Assembly: GCF_016107655.1 (NCBI RefSeq)
Contig: NZ_JABASX010000001.1
Span: forward strand, 1 to 64,000
Direction of reading: 5' to 3'
DNA: 64,000 nt
Source of the DNA: Brevibacterium antiquum
GTDB lineage: Bacteria; Actinomycetota; Actinomycetes; Actinomycetales; Brevibacteriaceae
In this document: piece after piece, positions 26,622 to 34,214 of the stretch
How the letters are laid out: every line of letters begins with the position of its first letter
Numbering within the stretch: the stretch's first letter is position 1
Made by a program: the position numbers and the translations under genes
The notes under the pieces: generated by a model
The model's database searches: none
What the model saw: the letters and a program-made list of their open reading frames with translations, nothing else
Told to the model about the DNA's origin: nothing

Positions 26622-28079
26622 ATGTCGCAGACCAGACCCATCGCCGTCATCGTTCTGGCCGCTGGCCAGGGCACCCGTATGAAGTCGACCCTGCCGAAGG
26701 TGCTGCACCCGATCGGCGGTCGTTCCCTGCTCCACCACTCGATCGCGGCAGCGGCAGGAGCCACTCCCGAACACTTAGTCGTCGTCGTCAGGCACGAACG
26801 CGATCAGCTCGTGTCCCATCTGGACTCACTGCCGATCAGTTCGACGCAGACTGTGCTCATCGCCGATCAGGATGAGATTCCCGGCACCGGCCGCGCCACC
26901 GAATGTGCGCTGACCCAGTTGCCCGACGATCTCTCCGGCACCGTGGTCGTGACCTATGGCGACGTGCCCCTGCTGACTGCTGACACGATCAACAGCCTCG
27001 TCGAGGTCCACGAGTCCTCACACAATGCCGTCACGGTCCTGTCCGCCGAGGTGGACGATCCCACAGGCTACGGACGCATCGTCCGCGACGCCTCCGGAGC
27101 CCTGCTGCGCATCGTCGAGCAGAAGGACGCCAGCGATGACCAGCGCAGCATCCGGGAGATCAACTCCGGCATCTACGCCTTCGACGCCTCGGCGCTGAGG
27201 GACGGTCTCGCCTCACTGACTACGGACAATGCGCAGGGTGAGAAGTACCTCACCGACGTCATCGGATTCTCTCGCGAGGCAGGTCAGTCCGTCGCCGCCA
27301 CCGCCACCCAGGATCTGTGGCAGGTCGAGGGCGCCAACGACCGCGTGCAGCTGGCCAATCTCGGCAAGGAGCTCAACCGCCGCGTCTGCGAGAAGTGGAT
27401 GCGCGCCGGCGTGAGCATCATCGACCCCGACACCACGTGGATCGACATGGACGTGTCCCTGGGTGAGGACGTCACGATCCTTCCCGGAGTCCAGCTCCTG
27501 GGTGCCACCGACATCGGCACCGGTGCCGTCGTCGGCCCCGACTCGACTCTCAAGGACACCGAGGTGGGTGCCGGGGCACAGGTCGTGCGCACCCATTCGG
27601 AACTGGCCGTTGTGGGAGCCTGCGCCACAGTCGGACCGTTCGCATACCTGCGACCTGGGACCAACCTCGGCGAGGACGGAAAGATCGGCACCTTCGTGGA
27701 GACGAAGAACGCTGACATCGGACGGGCCGCGAAGGTGCCGCACCTGTCCTACGTCGGCGATGCTGAGATCGGCGAGGGCTCCAACATCGGTGCCGCATCG
27801 GTCTTCGTCAACTACGACGGTGTCGAAAAGCACCGCACCGTCGTCGGAAAGCACGCACGCATGGGCTCGGACAACATGTACGTTGCCCCTGTCACGGTAG
27901 GCGACGGCGCCTACTCCGGTGCGAGCACAACGGTGCGCAAAGATGTCCCTGCGGGAGCGCTTGCCATAACCGTGGCGCCACAGCGTAACCTGGAGGGCTG
28001 GGTCGTCAGCAACCGCCCCGGCACACCTGCAGCGCAGGCAGCCGAGGCCGCATCTGAAGGGGAACCGGCAAGTGAATGA
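26622..28079 (+). CDS. glmU: Bifunctional UDP-N-acetylglucosamine pyrophosphorylase/glucosamine-1-phosphate acetyltransferase
   Basis: 485 aa. It makes UDP-GlcNAc for peptidoglycan. The uridyltransferase domain starts IAVIVLAAGQGTRMKSTLPKVLHPIGG and contains VTYGDVPLL. The C-terminal left-handed beta-helix (about from residue 255) has the hexapeptide repeats and RPGTNLGEDGKIGTFVETKNA, HLSYVGDAEIGEGSNIGAA with the acetyl-transfer site. ATG 26622 has a GAAGGA site 8 nt upstream. It overlaps the prs start by 8 nt, the usual glmU-prs pairing. Confidence 0.97.
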   Translation: MSQTRPIAVIVLAAGQGTRMKSTLPKVLHPIGGRSLLHHSIAAAAGATPEHLVVVVRHERDQLVSHLDSLPISSTQTVLIADQDEIPGTGRATECALTQLPDDLSGTVVVTYGDVPLLTADTINSLVEVHESSHNAVTVLSAEVDDPTGYGRIVRDASGALLRIVEQKDASDDQRSIREINSGIYAFDASALRDGLASLTTDNAQGEKYLTDVIGFSREAGQSVAATATQDLWQVEGANDRVQLANLGKELNRRVCEKWMRAGVSIIDPDTTWIDMDVSLGEDVTILPGVQLLGATDIGTGAVVGPDSTLKDTEVGAGAQVVRTHSELAVVGACATVGPFAYLRPGTNLGEDGKIGTFVETKNADIGRAAKVPHLSYVGDAEIGEGSNIGAASVFVNYDGVEKHRTVVGKHARMGSDNMYVAPVTVGDGAYSGASTTVRKDVPAGALAITVAPQRNLEGWVVSNRPGTPAAQAAEAASEGEPASE

Positions 28080-29043
28080 AATTACGACGGCGGGCGAAAA
28101 GAAGCTCGTCCTGGTCAGCGGGCGCGCGAACAATGAGCTCGCTGAACAAGTCGCTGAGAACCTGGGGACGGAACTTCTCCCCACTGACATTTACAACTTT
28201 GCCAATGGAGAGATCTACGTCCGGTTCTCCGAATCGGTCCGCGGCTGTGACGTCTTCGTCCTCCAGTCGCACTGTGCACCGATCAACGAATGGCTGATGG
28301 AACAGCTCATCATGGTCGACGCACTCAAACGCGCCTCGGCCAAGCGGATCACGGTCATCGCACCGTTCTTCCCCTACGCGAGGCAGGACAAGAAGCATCG
28401 CGGACGTGAGCCCATCTCGGCTCGCCTCGTGGCCGACCTGTACAAGACGGCCGGTGCCGACCGCATCATCACCGTGGACCTGCACACCGCGCAGATCCAG
28501 GGCTACTTCGACGGACCGGTCGACCACCTCATCGCGATGCCGATCCTCGCCGGCTACGTCAAGGACAAGTACCCGACCGAGCTGGCAGTGGTCTCACCCG
28601 ACGCCGGCCGCATCAAGGTCGCCGAGAACTGGTCGAACTCCCTGGGCGGAGTGCCGCTGGCATTCATCCATAAGACTCGCGACATCACACGACCGAATGA
28701 GACCAAGGCCAACCGTGTCGTCGGTGAGGTCGAGGGCCGAACCTGTGTCCTCGTCGATGACATGATCGACACGGGCGGGACCATCGTCCAGGCCGCCGAC
28801 GCCTGCATGGCCGCCGGAGCCACCGGAGTCATCGTCGTCTCGACACACGCAGTGTTCTCCGGACCGGCCGTCGAACGCCTGTCGAACTCCGTGGCGCAGG
28901 AGGTCATCGTGACGAACACGCTGCCGCTGACCGAGGACAAGATGTTCGACAAGCTCACCGTGCTCTCGATCGCCCCGCTGATCGCCCGCGCCGTGCACGA
29001 GGTCTTCGAGGACGGATCGGTCACCAGCCTCTTCGAGGTCTGA
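28072..29043 (+). CDS. prs: Ribose-phosphate pyrophosphokinase (PRPP synthase)
   Basis: 323 aa. It makes PRPP from ribose-5-phosphate and ATP, supplying purine synthesis (purN/purH nearby) and NAD salvage (pncB). Seen: KLVLVSGRANNELAEQVA, NFANGEIYVRF, the ATP-site FPYARQDKKHRGREPISARLVADL, DLHTAQIQGYFDGPVDHL and the PRPP loop VLVDDMIDTGGTI. The GTG start overlaps the glmU stop with a GAAGGGGAA site upstream, so translation is coupled. Confidence 0.97.
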   Translation: MNEITTAGEKKLVLVSGRANNELAEQVAENLGTELLPTDIYNFANGEIYVRFSESVRGCDVFVLQSHCAPINEWLMEQLIMVDALKRASAKRITVIAPFFPYARQDKKHRGREPISARLVADLYKTAGADRIITVDLHTAQIQGYFDGPVDHLIAMPILAGYVKDKYPTELAVVSPDAGRIKVAENWSNSLGGVPLAFIHKTRDITRPNETKANRVVGEVEGRTCVLVDDMIDTGGTIVQAADACMAAGATGVIVVSTHAVFSGPAVERLSNSVAQEVIVTNTLPLTEDKMFDKLTVLSIAPLIARAVHEVFEDGSVTSLFEV

Positions 29044-29070
29044 GCCACCTTCCGCGATCGTTCCATCCGA

Positions 29071-29108
29071 ATCGAACCCCGAGCCGATCTTCAGACTCGG
29101 GGTTCGAT
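29071..29108. terminator. Hairpin terminator after prs
   Basis: A 13-bp perfect stem, ATCGAACCCCGAG with CTCGGGGTTCGAT around a 12-nt loop, then CTGTCT. It ends the glmU-prs operon. Confidence 0.75.
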
Positions 29109-29153
29109 CTGTCTCATCGGAAGCATCGCCTGCCGGGGGCTCGACCGACGCTC

Positions 29154-29159
29154 TACACT
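29154..29159 (+). promoter_or_regulatory. -10 (TACACT) of the alpha/beta hydrolase gene
   Basis: TACACT about 30 nt before the preferred ATG. Unlike most promoters here it leaves a short leader with a ribosome site. Confidence 0.4.
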
Positions 29160-29189
29160 GGAGACAACCGAGTGAAGGGAACCGTGACG

Positions 29190-30212
29190 ATGTCGTCCCA
29201 TGATTACAACCGGTACCGGGTCAGCGTCTCTGGCGGGGAACTGTCCGTCGGCGTCTGGGAGCCTGTGGCCTACGGGCCGGGCCGGGTCCCCACCATCTGC
29301 GTCATCCACGGCATCACCTCGAACCATCTGTTCTTCGCCGGTCTGGTCGCAGCACTTCCCGGGGTGCGCATCATCGGGCCCGACCTGCGCGGACGTGCTG
29401 ACTCCCGTCTGCTGGGCCCACCGTTCGGGATGAGGGCCCATGCCGAAGACGTCCTCGTCGCCATCAACACCTTCGCCGAGCCTGGACCGGTCACTCTGGT
29501 CGGACATTCCATGGGCGGGTTCGTCGCCATGACCTTGGCCGGTATGGGCGCAGGTGTCGATTCCGACGCCGAGGTGGCCGATCGTTTCCGTGGCCCCGTC
29601 CTCATCGACGGAGGACTTCCCCTGCCGGTGCCGCAGGTCGGGGAAGACGAGGTCACCGGGGCACTCGATGATCTCAACGACCACGATCTCGACACCGACC
29701 ACCTCATCGCCGCGGTGCTCGGACCCGCGTCTGAACGGCTGTCGATGTCATTCGGGTCGGTCGAAGAGTACCTTGCATTCTTCGCCGCTCATCCTGCCTT
29801 CGTCGACGGCCTCGACACAGTGGCCTCGGAGAGCTTCGTCTACGATCTCGCGGCCAAGGACGACCACAGCTTCCAACCCTCGACGTCGATCGAGGCGATG
29901 CAGGCCGACTCGGCGGACATGTACACCGGCGGTGCCTTCCGGAACGCGCTCGCCCAGATCATGAGCAGCCAGCGGCGCCAGGCCGAGGTGACGTTCCTCT
30001 TCGCTGAGCGTGACCTCATCGCATCCGAGCCCGGTCTCTACCCACCGGAACTCGTCGCCTCCTACCAGCAGCGGTGGGAGGATCTGACCGTTGTCGAGGT
30101 GCCCGGTACGAACCATTACGACATCCTGCTGACGGAGTCAGGCATCGACGCCTGCGCCGAGGCTGTGACCGCCCGACTTGGCGCCACCGACGACGGTGGC
30201 ATAGAATCGTAG
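29190..30212 (+). CDS. Alpha/beta-fold hydrolase
   Basis: 340 aa. The fold is seen from PTICVIHGITSNHLFFAGL (oxyanion His-Gly), DLRGRADSRLLGPPFGMRAHAEDV, and the nucleophile elbow VGHSMGGFVAM (G-H-S-M-G). A late V-E-V-P-G-T-N-H-Y-D-I-L segment carries the catalytic His. The substrate is unknown; related proteins are esterases, lipases and C-C hydrolases. ATG 29190 is chosen with an AAGGGA site 9 nt upstream; in-frame GTGs at 29172 and 29184 are less well placed. Its own promoter follows the prs terminator. Confidence 0.88.
   Translation: MSSHDYNRYRVSVSGGELSVGVWEPVAYGPGRVPTICVIHGITSNHLFFAGLVAALPGVRIIGPDLRGRADSRLLGPPFGMRAHAEDVLVAINTFAEPGPVTLVGHSMGGFVAMTLAGMGAGVDSDAEVADRFRGPVLIDGGLPLPVPQVGEDEVTGALDDLNDHDLDTDHLIAAVLGPASERLSMSFGSVEEYLAFFAAHPAFVDGLDTVASESFVYDLAAKDDHSFQPSTSIEAMQADSADMYTGGAFRNALAQIMSSQRRQAEVTFLFAERDLIASEPGLYPPELVASYQQRWEDLTVVEVPGTNHYDILLTESGIDACAEAVTARLGATDDGGIES
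30178..30207 (+). promoter_or_regulatory. Promoter of rplY (TTGGCG-18-TAGAAT)
   Basis: -35 TTGGCG at 30178-30183 and -10 TAGAAT at 30202-30207, spaced 18 nt. Transcription from about 30214 would give a leader of about 157 nt that contains the palindrome GGAAACACATGTTTCC at 30228-30243. Confidence 0.5.
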
Positions 30213-30370
30213 GGTTGCCTCGGCGAGGGAAACACATGTTTCCGTTATCGACGCGGTCCTGACCCACAGCGCTGACCGGCCCTTCGGAGCCGAATTGAGC
30301 CAGCGACAGTGCGGTTGAAGGCTGTTTCGCCGTGGTGCTTGCAAGATAAGTTCACCACGAAGGAGAGAAA

Positions 30371-31006
30371 ATGGCTGACTTCAAACTCATCGCCGAACCC
30401 CGCAATGAATTCGGCAAGGGCGCTGCCCGCCGGACCCGCCGCGCAGGACGCATCCCTGCAGTCGTCTACGGACACGGCGGAGATCCTGTGCACATCTCGA
30501 TTGACGGCCACGCCACCATGATGGCCCTCAAGCACGCCAACGCCCTCTTCGAGATCGAAAGCACCGATGGTGCCAAGAACGTTCTCGCAATCGCTCGCGA
30601 CGTGCAGACCGACCCGGTCACCCGTCAGATCGAGCACCTTGACCTGATCATCGTCAAGCGCGGCGAAAAGGTCGAGGTCGACGTTCCTGTCCACATCATC
30701 GGCGAAGCCGTTCCCGGCACCATGGTGCAGCAGGAAGAGTCGACGCTCCTCATCAAGGCAGACGCCACCAAGCTGCCTGAGTACATCGAGGTCACCGTCG
30801 ACGGGCGCGCCGCCGGCGAGCACGTTCTGGCCGGACAGATCGAATTGGCCTCGGGCGTCGAGCTCGCTGCCGATACCGAACTTCTCGTCGTCAACGTCTC
30901 GGAAGAGGCCGAGATGGACACCGAGTCGGATGCAGACGAGACCGACGACGAGTCGACCGACGAGTCGACCGAGGAAGCGGCAGAGGAGAAGTCCGAGGAC
31001 GAGTGA
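30371..31006 (+). CDS. rplY: 50S ribosomal protein bL25 (long CTC form)
   Basis: 211 aa. It binds 5S rRNA in the large subunit. N-terminal KLIAEPRNEFGKGAARRTRRAGRIPAVVYG is the conserved RNA-binding part of the L25 beta-barrel. The second, CTC-type domain follows from about residue 95. The last 30 residues are almost all Asp, Glu, Ser and Thr. The start has an AAGGAGAG site. It has its own promoter and a long leader. A terminator separates it from pth. Confidence 0.96.
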   Translation: MADFKLIAEPRNEFGKGAARRTRRAGRIPAVVYGHGGDPVHISIDGHATMMALKHANALFEIESTDGAKNVLAIARDVQTDPVTRQIEHLDLIIVKRGEKVEVDVPVHIIGEAVPGTMVQQEESTLLIKADATKLPEYIEVTVDGRAAGEHVLAGQIELASGVELAADTELLVVNVSEEAEMDTESDADETDDESTDESTEEAAEEKSEDE

Positions 31007-31055
31007 CCTCGACTTCTTCCGTCTGCGCCCAGCTTCTGGGCACAGCCTGAGATGT

Positions 31056-31094
31056 GAATTCGGTGGGTCGTTGAAGAAACGGCCCACCGAATTC
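31056..31094. terminator. Hairpin terminator after rplY
   Basis: GAATTCGGTGGG (31056-31067) pairs with CCCACCGAATTC (31083-31094), with the stem continuing inward. A short T-containing tail follows. Confidence 0.8.
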
Positions 31095-31170
31095 GTTCTA
31101 TGAGCACATAGAGTGCAAGAGTTCCCGGCTGATCGGGTGGTCTCGATGAGCAGCGAGAGAGAATGAGCGA

Positions 31171-31779
31171 ATGACGACGATGACGAACGAAGCATGGCTG
31201 GTCTTCGGCTTGGGCAATCCCGGCCCCAAATACGAATCGACGAGACACAACATCGGGCAGATGGTCATTGCCGAACTCGCACATCGCATCGGCGTCAATC
31301 TGACACGGACCAAACTGCGCTCCAACGTCGGCACATCTCGACTGCCCATAGGTTCAGTCCCCGGAGTTCCCGGGCCGCGAGTGGTGCTCGCGACATCGAC
31401 GGGGTTTATGAACGAATCCGGTGGGCCGGTCAGGCAGCTCGCCGATTTCTACTCGATTGACACCGACCGGATCATCGCCGTCCACGACGATGTGGACATC
31501 GCCTTCGACACGATCAAGGCCAAGGTCGGTGGGGGAGAGGGCGGACACAACGGACTGCGGTCGATGACCTCTGGGCTGGGGACGAAGAACTATCCCCGCA
31601 TCCGCGCCGGCGTCGGCCGGCCCATGGGACGTCAGGACACCGCAGACTACGTGCTCAAGCCCTTCTCCAAGGACGAACGCGCCACGCTGCCGATCTTCAT
31701 CTCGGATATCGCAGACGCCGTCGAGATGTACATCGTCGACGGCCTCGAGAAGGTTCAGCTCGAATACCACTCGAAATGA
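31171..31779 (+). CDS. pth: Peptidyl-tRNA hydrolase
   Basis: 202 aa. It frees tRNA from stalled peptidyl-tRNA. Catalytic features seen are FGLGNPGPKYESTRHNIG (Asn and catalytic His), STGFMNESGG with the tRNA-binding Asn, and VHDDVDIAFDTIKAKVGGGEGGHNGLRS with the catalytic Asp and second Asn. Either ATG 31171 or 31180 could be used; GAGAGAG lies upstream. It follows rplY as in most actinobacteria. Confidence 0.96.
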   Translation: MTTMTNEAWLVFGLGNPGPKYESTRHNIGQMVIAELAHRIGVNLTRTKLRSNVGTSRLPIGSVPGVPGPRVVLATSTGFMNESGGPVRQLADFYSIDTDRIIAVHDDVDIAFDTIKAKVGGGEGGHNGLRSMTSGLGTKNYPRIRAGVGRPMGRQDTADYVLKPFSKDERATLPIFISDIADAVEMYIVDGLEKVQLEYHSK

Positions 31780-31806
31780 GGATGACGGTCACCGCTGAGG
31801 AACACG

Positions 31807-32559
31807 TCACCGCTCGGCGGCAGGTCGCTTCTGCGCCGCGGAGCCCGGACGCTTGCGGTGGATGAGCCAGGCGGCGAGGATGCCTCCCGCGAAGCCGAAC
31901 AGATGCCCCTGCCAGGAGATCCCGTTATCCTGCGGCAGCAGTCCGAAGATCATGGACGCGCCGTAGGTGATGAAGACGAAGAACCCGATGGCGAAGTAGA
32001 CGATCTTGCGGAGCACATCCTCGGTGAACCAGGTGCGCACCGCCAGGTAGGCGAAGAAGCCGAAGACGATGCCCGAGGCGCCGACGACGTGCTGGCCCAC
32101 CGGCAGCGTCGTCAGCCAGGCGCCGAGCCCGGAGACGACGGCAGTGATGACGGTGACGAGCCAGAAGCGGCGTGCCCCCTCGACGGCGATGCACAGCCCG
32201 AGGATGAGGAAGGGGAACGTGTTGGCCATGAGGTGCCCGAATCCCGAGTGCAGGAGGGGAGACGTCACCACTCCGTAGAGGGACAGCGGGGTCCAGGAGG
32301 CCAGACTGAACATGTCGAGATCGACGGGCAGGACGGTGTCGACGATCTCAATGGCCCACATGATCGCCAGCAGGACGAGGACAGGGACGAAGCGCGAGAG
32401 CCTGTGATCGCGGCTGACAGTGGTCCGCAGATTGGCGACTTTGGGCTGGCCTGCGGGTGGGCGGCCGCCTGACCTGGGCGAATCGGGGGTTGTTGAACCG
32501 TTGCCGAAGATGAACTGGGATTCTTCGGGGGTGAAGCGAGGGGACTGGTTGGAACTCAT
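31807..32559 (-). CDS. Rhomboid-family intramembrane serine protease
   Basis: 250 aa, six or so membrane segments after a ~55-residue cytoplasmic N-terminus. The catalytic serine motif is VGASGIVFGFFAYL (G-x-S-G), and the partner His is in WQGHLFGFAGGILAAWL. The first-loop W-T-P-L-S-L-Y-G and GFGHLMANTFPFLILG are typical of the family. The substrate is unknown. The ATG at 32559 lies 6 nt after GACAAT, a weak leaderless -10. Convergent with pth. Confidence 0.9.
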   Translation of the reverse strand: MSSNQSPRFTPEESQFIFGNGSTTPDSPRSGGRPPAGQPKVANLRTTVSRDHRLSRFVPVLVLLAIMWAIEIVDTVLPVDLDMFSLASWTPLSLYGVVTSPLLHSGFGHLMANTFPFLILGLCIAVEGARRFWLVTVITAVVSGLGAWLTTLPVGQHVVGASGIVFGFFAYLAVRTWFTEDVLRKIVYFAIGFFVFITYGASMIFGLLPQDNGISWQGHLFGFAGGILAAWLIHRKRPGSAAQKRPAAER

Positions 32560-32589
32560 GTCCCAATTGTCGGTGATGAAGCTTGGAGA

Positions 32590-32607
32590 ACCCCGAAGAA
32601 TCGGGGT
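32590..32607 (-). terminator. Small hairpin, possible terminator of the arylsulfotransferase-like gene
   Basis: ACCCCGA-AGAA-TCGGGGT, a 7-bp stem with a 4-nt loop between two minus-strand genes. It has no clear T tract. Confidence 0.4.
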
Positions 32608-32665
32608 CTGCGGGCAATCGTGTCCGATCCGTTAGTCCCGTTACAGTCTTGAGATCTCCGGTGCC

Positions 32666-34126
32666 TCAGTTCACGGTTGTGCTGCCGATGCGTTCCTTGT
32701 CCTCGTTCACGGCCTCGACGACGATCCGGGAGCCGGCGGGGGTGATGTCGGCCGCGGTTTCGAACCCCGTGCGATCGACGACTGCGGTCTCCTCGAGCTG
32801 CTCCTCGCTGTCGCCGCTGAGGATGCGCCAGCCCGCGACGTCGCTGGCTCCGTTCCAGCTCATGTGCACTCGTGTGATGCCCTCACCGGGTTCAGATTTC
32901 GTCGCGGTGGGCGGTGCTGACGGAGTCGCCTGCCAGTCGAAGCGATAGGCCCTGTAGTTCGATCCGCCCGTGAACGTGGCATCGTAGAGCAGCTTGCCAT
33001 CATTGGTGAACTCCGAGAAGTACGGTTCGGAGCCCCAGCCGATGAACACATTGCCGTTGTCGAGTTCCTGCAGATTGCCCTGGCTTCCCGATGAGCGATC
33101 ATCGGGGGCCGGGTACTCGGTGTCGACGCTGGCCTTGTGCGCTTCCTCATCGACGTCGAGGCGCAGACCTCTGGTATCGCCGAGGCGGGGTGCAGCATGG
33201 TTGTCGAAGAGGGTGATCATGCCGTCGTCGCGGCGGACGGCGTCATGCTGCCAGGCGAAGGCAGCTCCCTCGCCCATCTCGAAGTCGCTGGCAGACCCGC
33301 CCAGCACCCAATTCACGTCGGCGCTCTTGCGATCCAGCTGATAGATCGCATGTGTGTTGCGGGCGGAGACGAGCAGCGAATCACCATCGTCGTCGACGGA
33401 CACCGAGTTCAGATGGATGTAGTCGAAGGGCTCCTCTTCGGTGCCTTCGTCGTCTTTGAGCTTCGACTGCGTCTGGTCGACGGGAACGTCGTCGAGTGAT
33501 CGCCATTCGACAACGGGATCACCGGAGGCGATGTCGACCTCCTGGACCACTCCTTCCCAGGCCCAGCCGTCCTTCGCGCCGCCGACGGAGCTGAGGTCTG
33601 ACTGCGTCTTGATATAGGAGAGGAGGAGCATCGTTCCATCGTCTGTGATCGTCGTCTCGTGCAGATCAGCGGTTTTGTGGGCGAGGTCCCCGCCCATGCC
33701 GACACGTGCGATCTCGTTGTAGCTGTCGTCGAGCATGACGACTTCGCCAGCTGTTTCGGGCGTCTCTGCCATTCCCTCCCACCAGGTGAGGACGGGTTCG
33801 TTCCTGTATTCCTGCACCCGGAGGTCCCACATCTGGCCCGATCCCTGTCGGATCCAGACCGGTTCTCCGTCTGAGTCGAGGATGAGCCCGCCGACCCAGG
33901 ATTCCCCGTCATCGGCGGTGTGTCCCTTGGGAGCGAGGAACGTCTCGAGGTCATTGTCTTCCTCGGGCTGCTGTGAGCTGACGGCGATGTCGATCTTCGG
34001 CGGGTTCAAGTCGGGCCGCGTGTGGAAATCCCAGCGTTCGGGTTGGGGGACTTCCTCTTCAGCGGTGCATCCTGACAGGAACAGCGTCGCGGCCGCCGCA
34101 GTCGCGAACAGAGTGCGATAGGACAT
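32666..34126 (-). CDS. Arylsulfotransferase-family (beta-propeller) lipoprotein
   Basis: 486 aa. The N-terminus MSYRTLFATAAAATLFLSGC is a lipoprotein signal with lipobox LSGC, so the protein is anchored outside the membrane. The body has repeated W and D-G motifs of a propeller, including HETTITDDGTMLLLSY, DYIHLNSVSVDDDGDSLLVSARN, WVLGG and FAWQHDAVRR, plus LFDNHAAPRLG. These match the ASST_2-like family. True PAPS-independent sulfotransferase activity is not assured. The C-terminal ~90 residues are a fibronectin-like add-on. The start at 34126 is favoured over an in-frame ATG 24 nt upstream by the signal peptide. Confidence 0.8.
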   Translation of the reverse strand: MSYRTLFATAAAATLFLSGCTAEEEVPQPERWDFHTRPDLNPPKIDIAVSSQQPEEDNDLETFLAPKGHTADDGESWVGGLILDSDGEPVWIRQGSGQMWDLRVQEYRNEPVLTWWEGMAETPETAGEVVMLDDSYNEIARVGMGGDLAHKTADLHETTITDDGTMLLLSYIKTQSDLSSVGGAKDGWAWEGVVQEVDIASGDPVVEWRSLDDVPVDQTQSKLKDDEGTEEEPFDYIHLNSVSVDDDGDSLLVSARNTHAIYQLDRKSADVNWVLGGSASDFEMGEGAAFAWQHDAVRRDDGMITLFDNHAAPRLGDTRGLRLDVDEEAHKASVDTEYPAPDDRSSGSQGNLQELDNGNVFIGWGSEPYFSEFTNDGKLLYDATFTGGSNYRAYRFDWQATPSAPPTATKSEPGEGITRVHMSWNGASDVAGWRILSGDSEEQLEETAVVDRTGFETAADITPAGSRIVVEAVNEDKERIGSTTVN

Positions 34127-34202
34127 GACCTCATCTTCACACGTTTCCACGAAGAGCGGTCAGAGCACGGTCGCCGCCGTTTCTCGTGTCAGGCCAGTGG
34201 CT

Positions 34203-34208
34203 TAGAAT
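34203..34208 (+). promoter_or_regulatory. -10 box (TAGAAT) of mfd
   Basis: TAGAAT is followed by TGCATG and GTG at 34215, exactly 6 nt. An ATG lies at 34212, only 3 nt after the box, so GTG 34215 is the better start for a leaderless message. Confidence 0.5.
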
Positions 34209-34214
34209 TGCATG

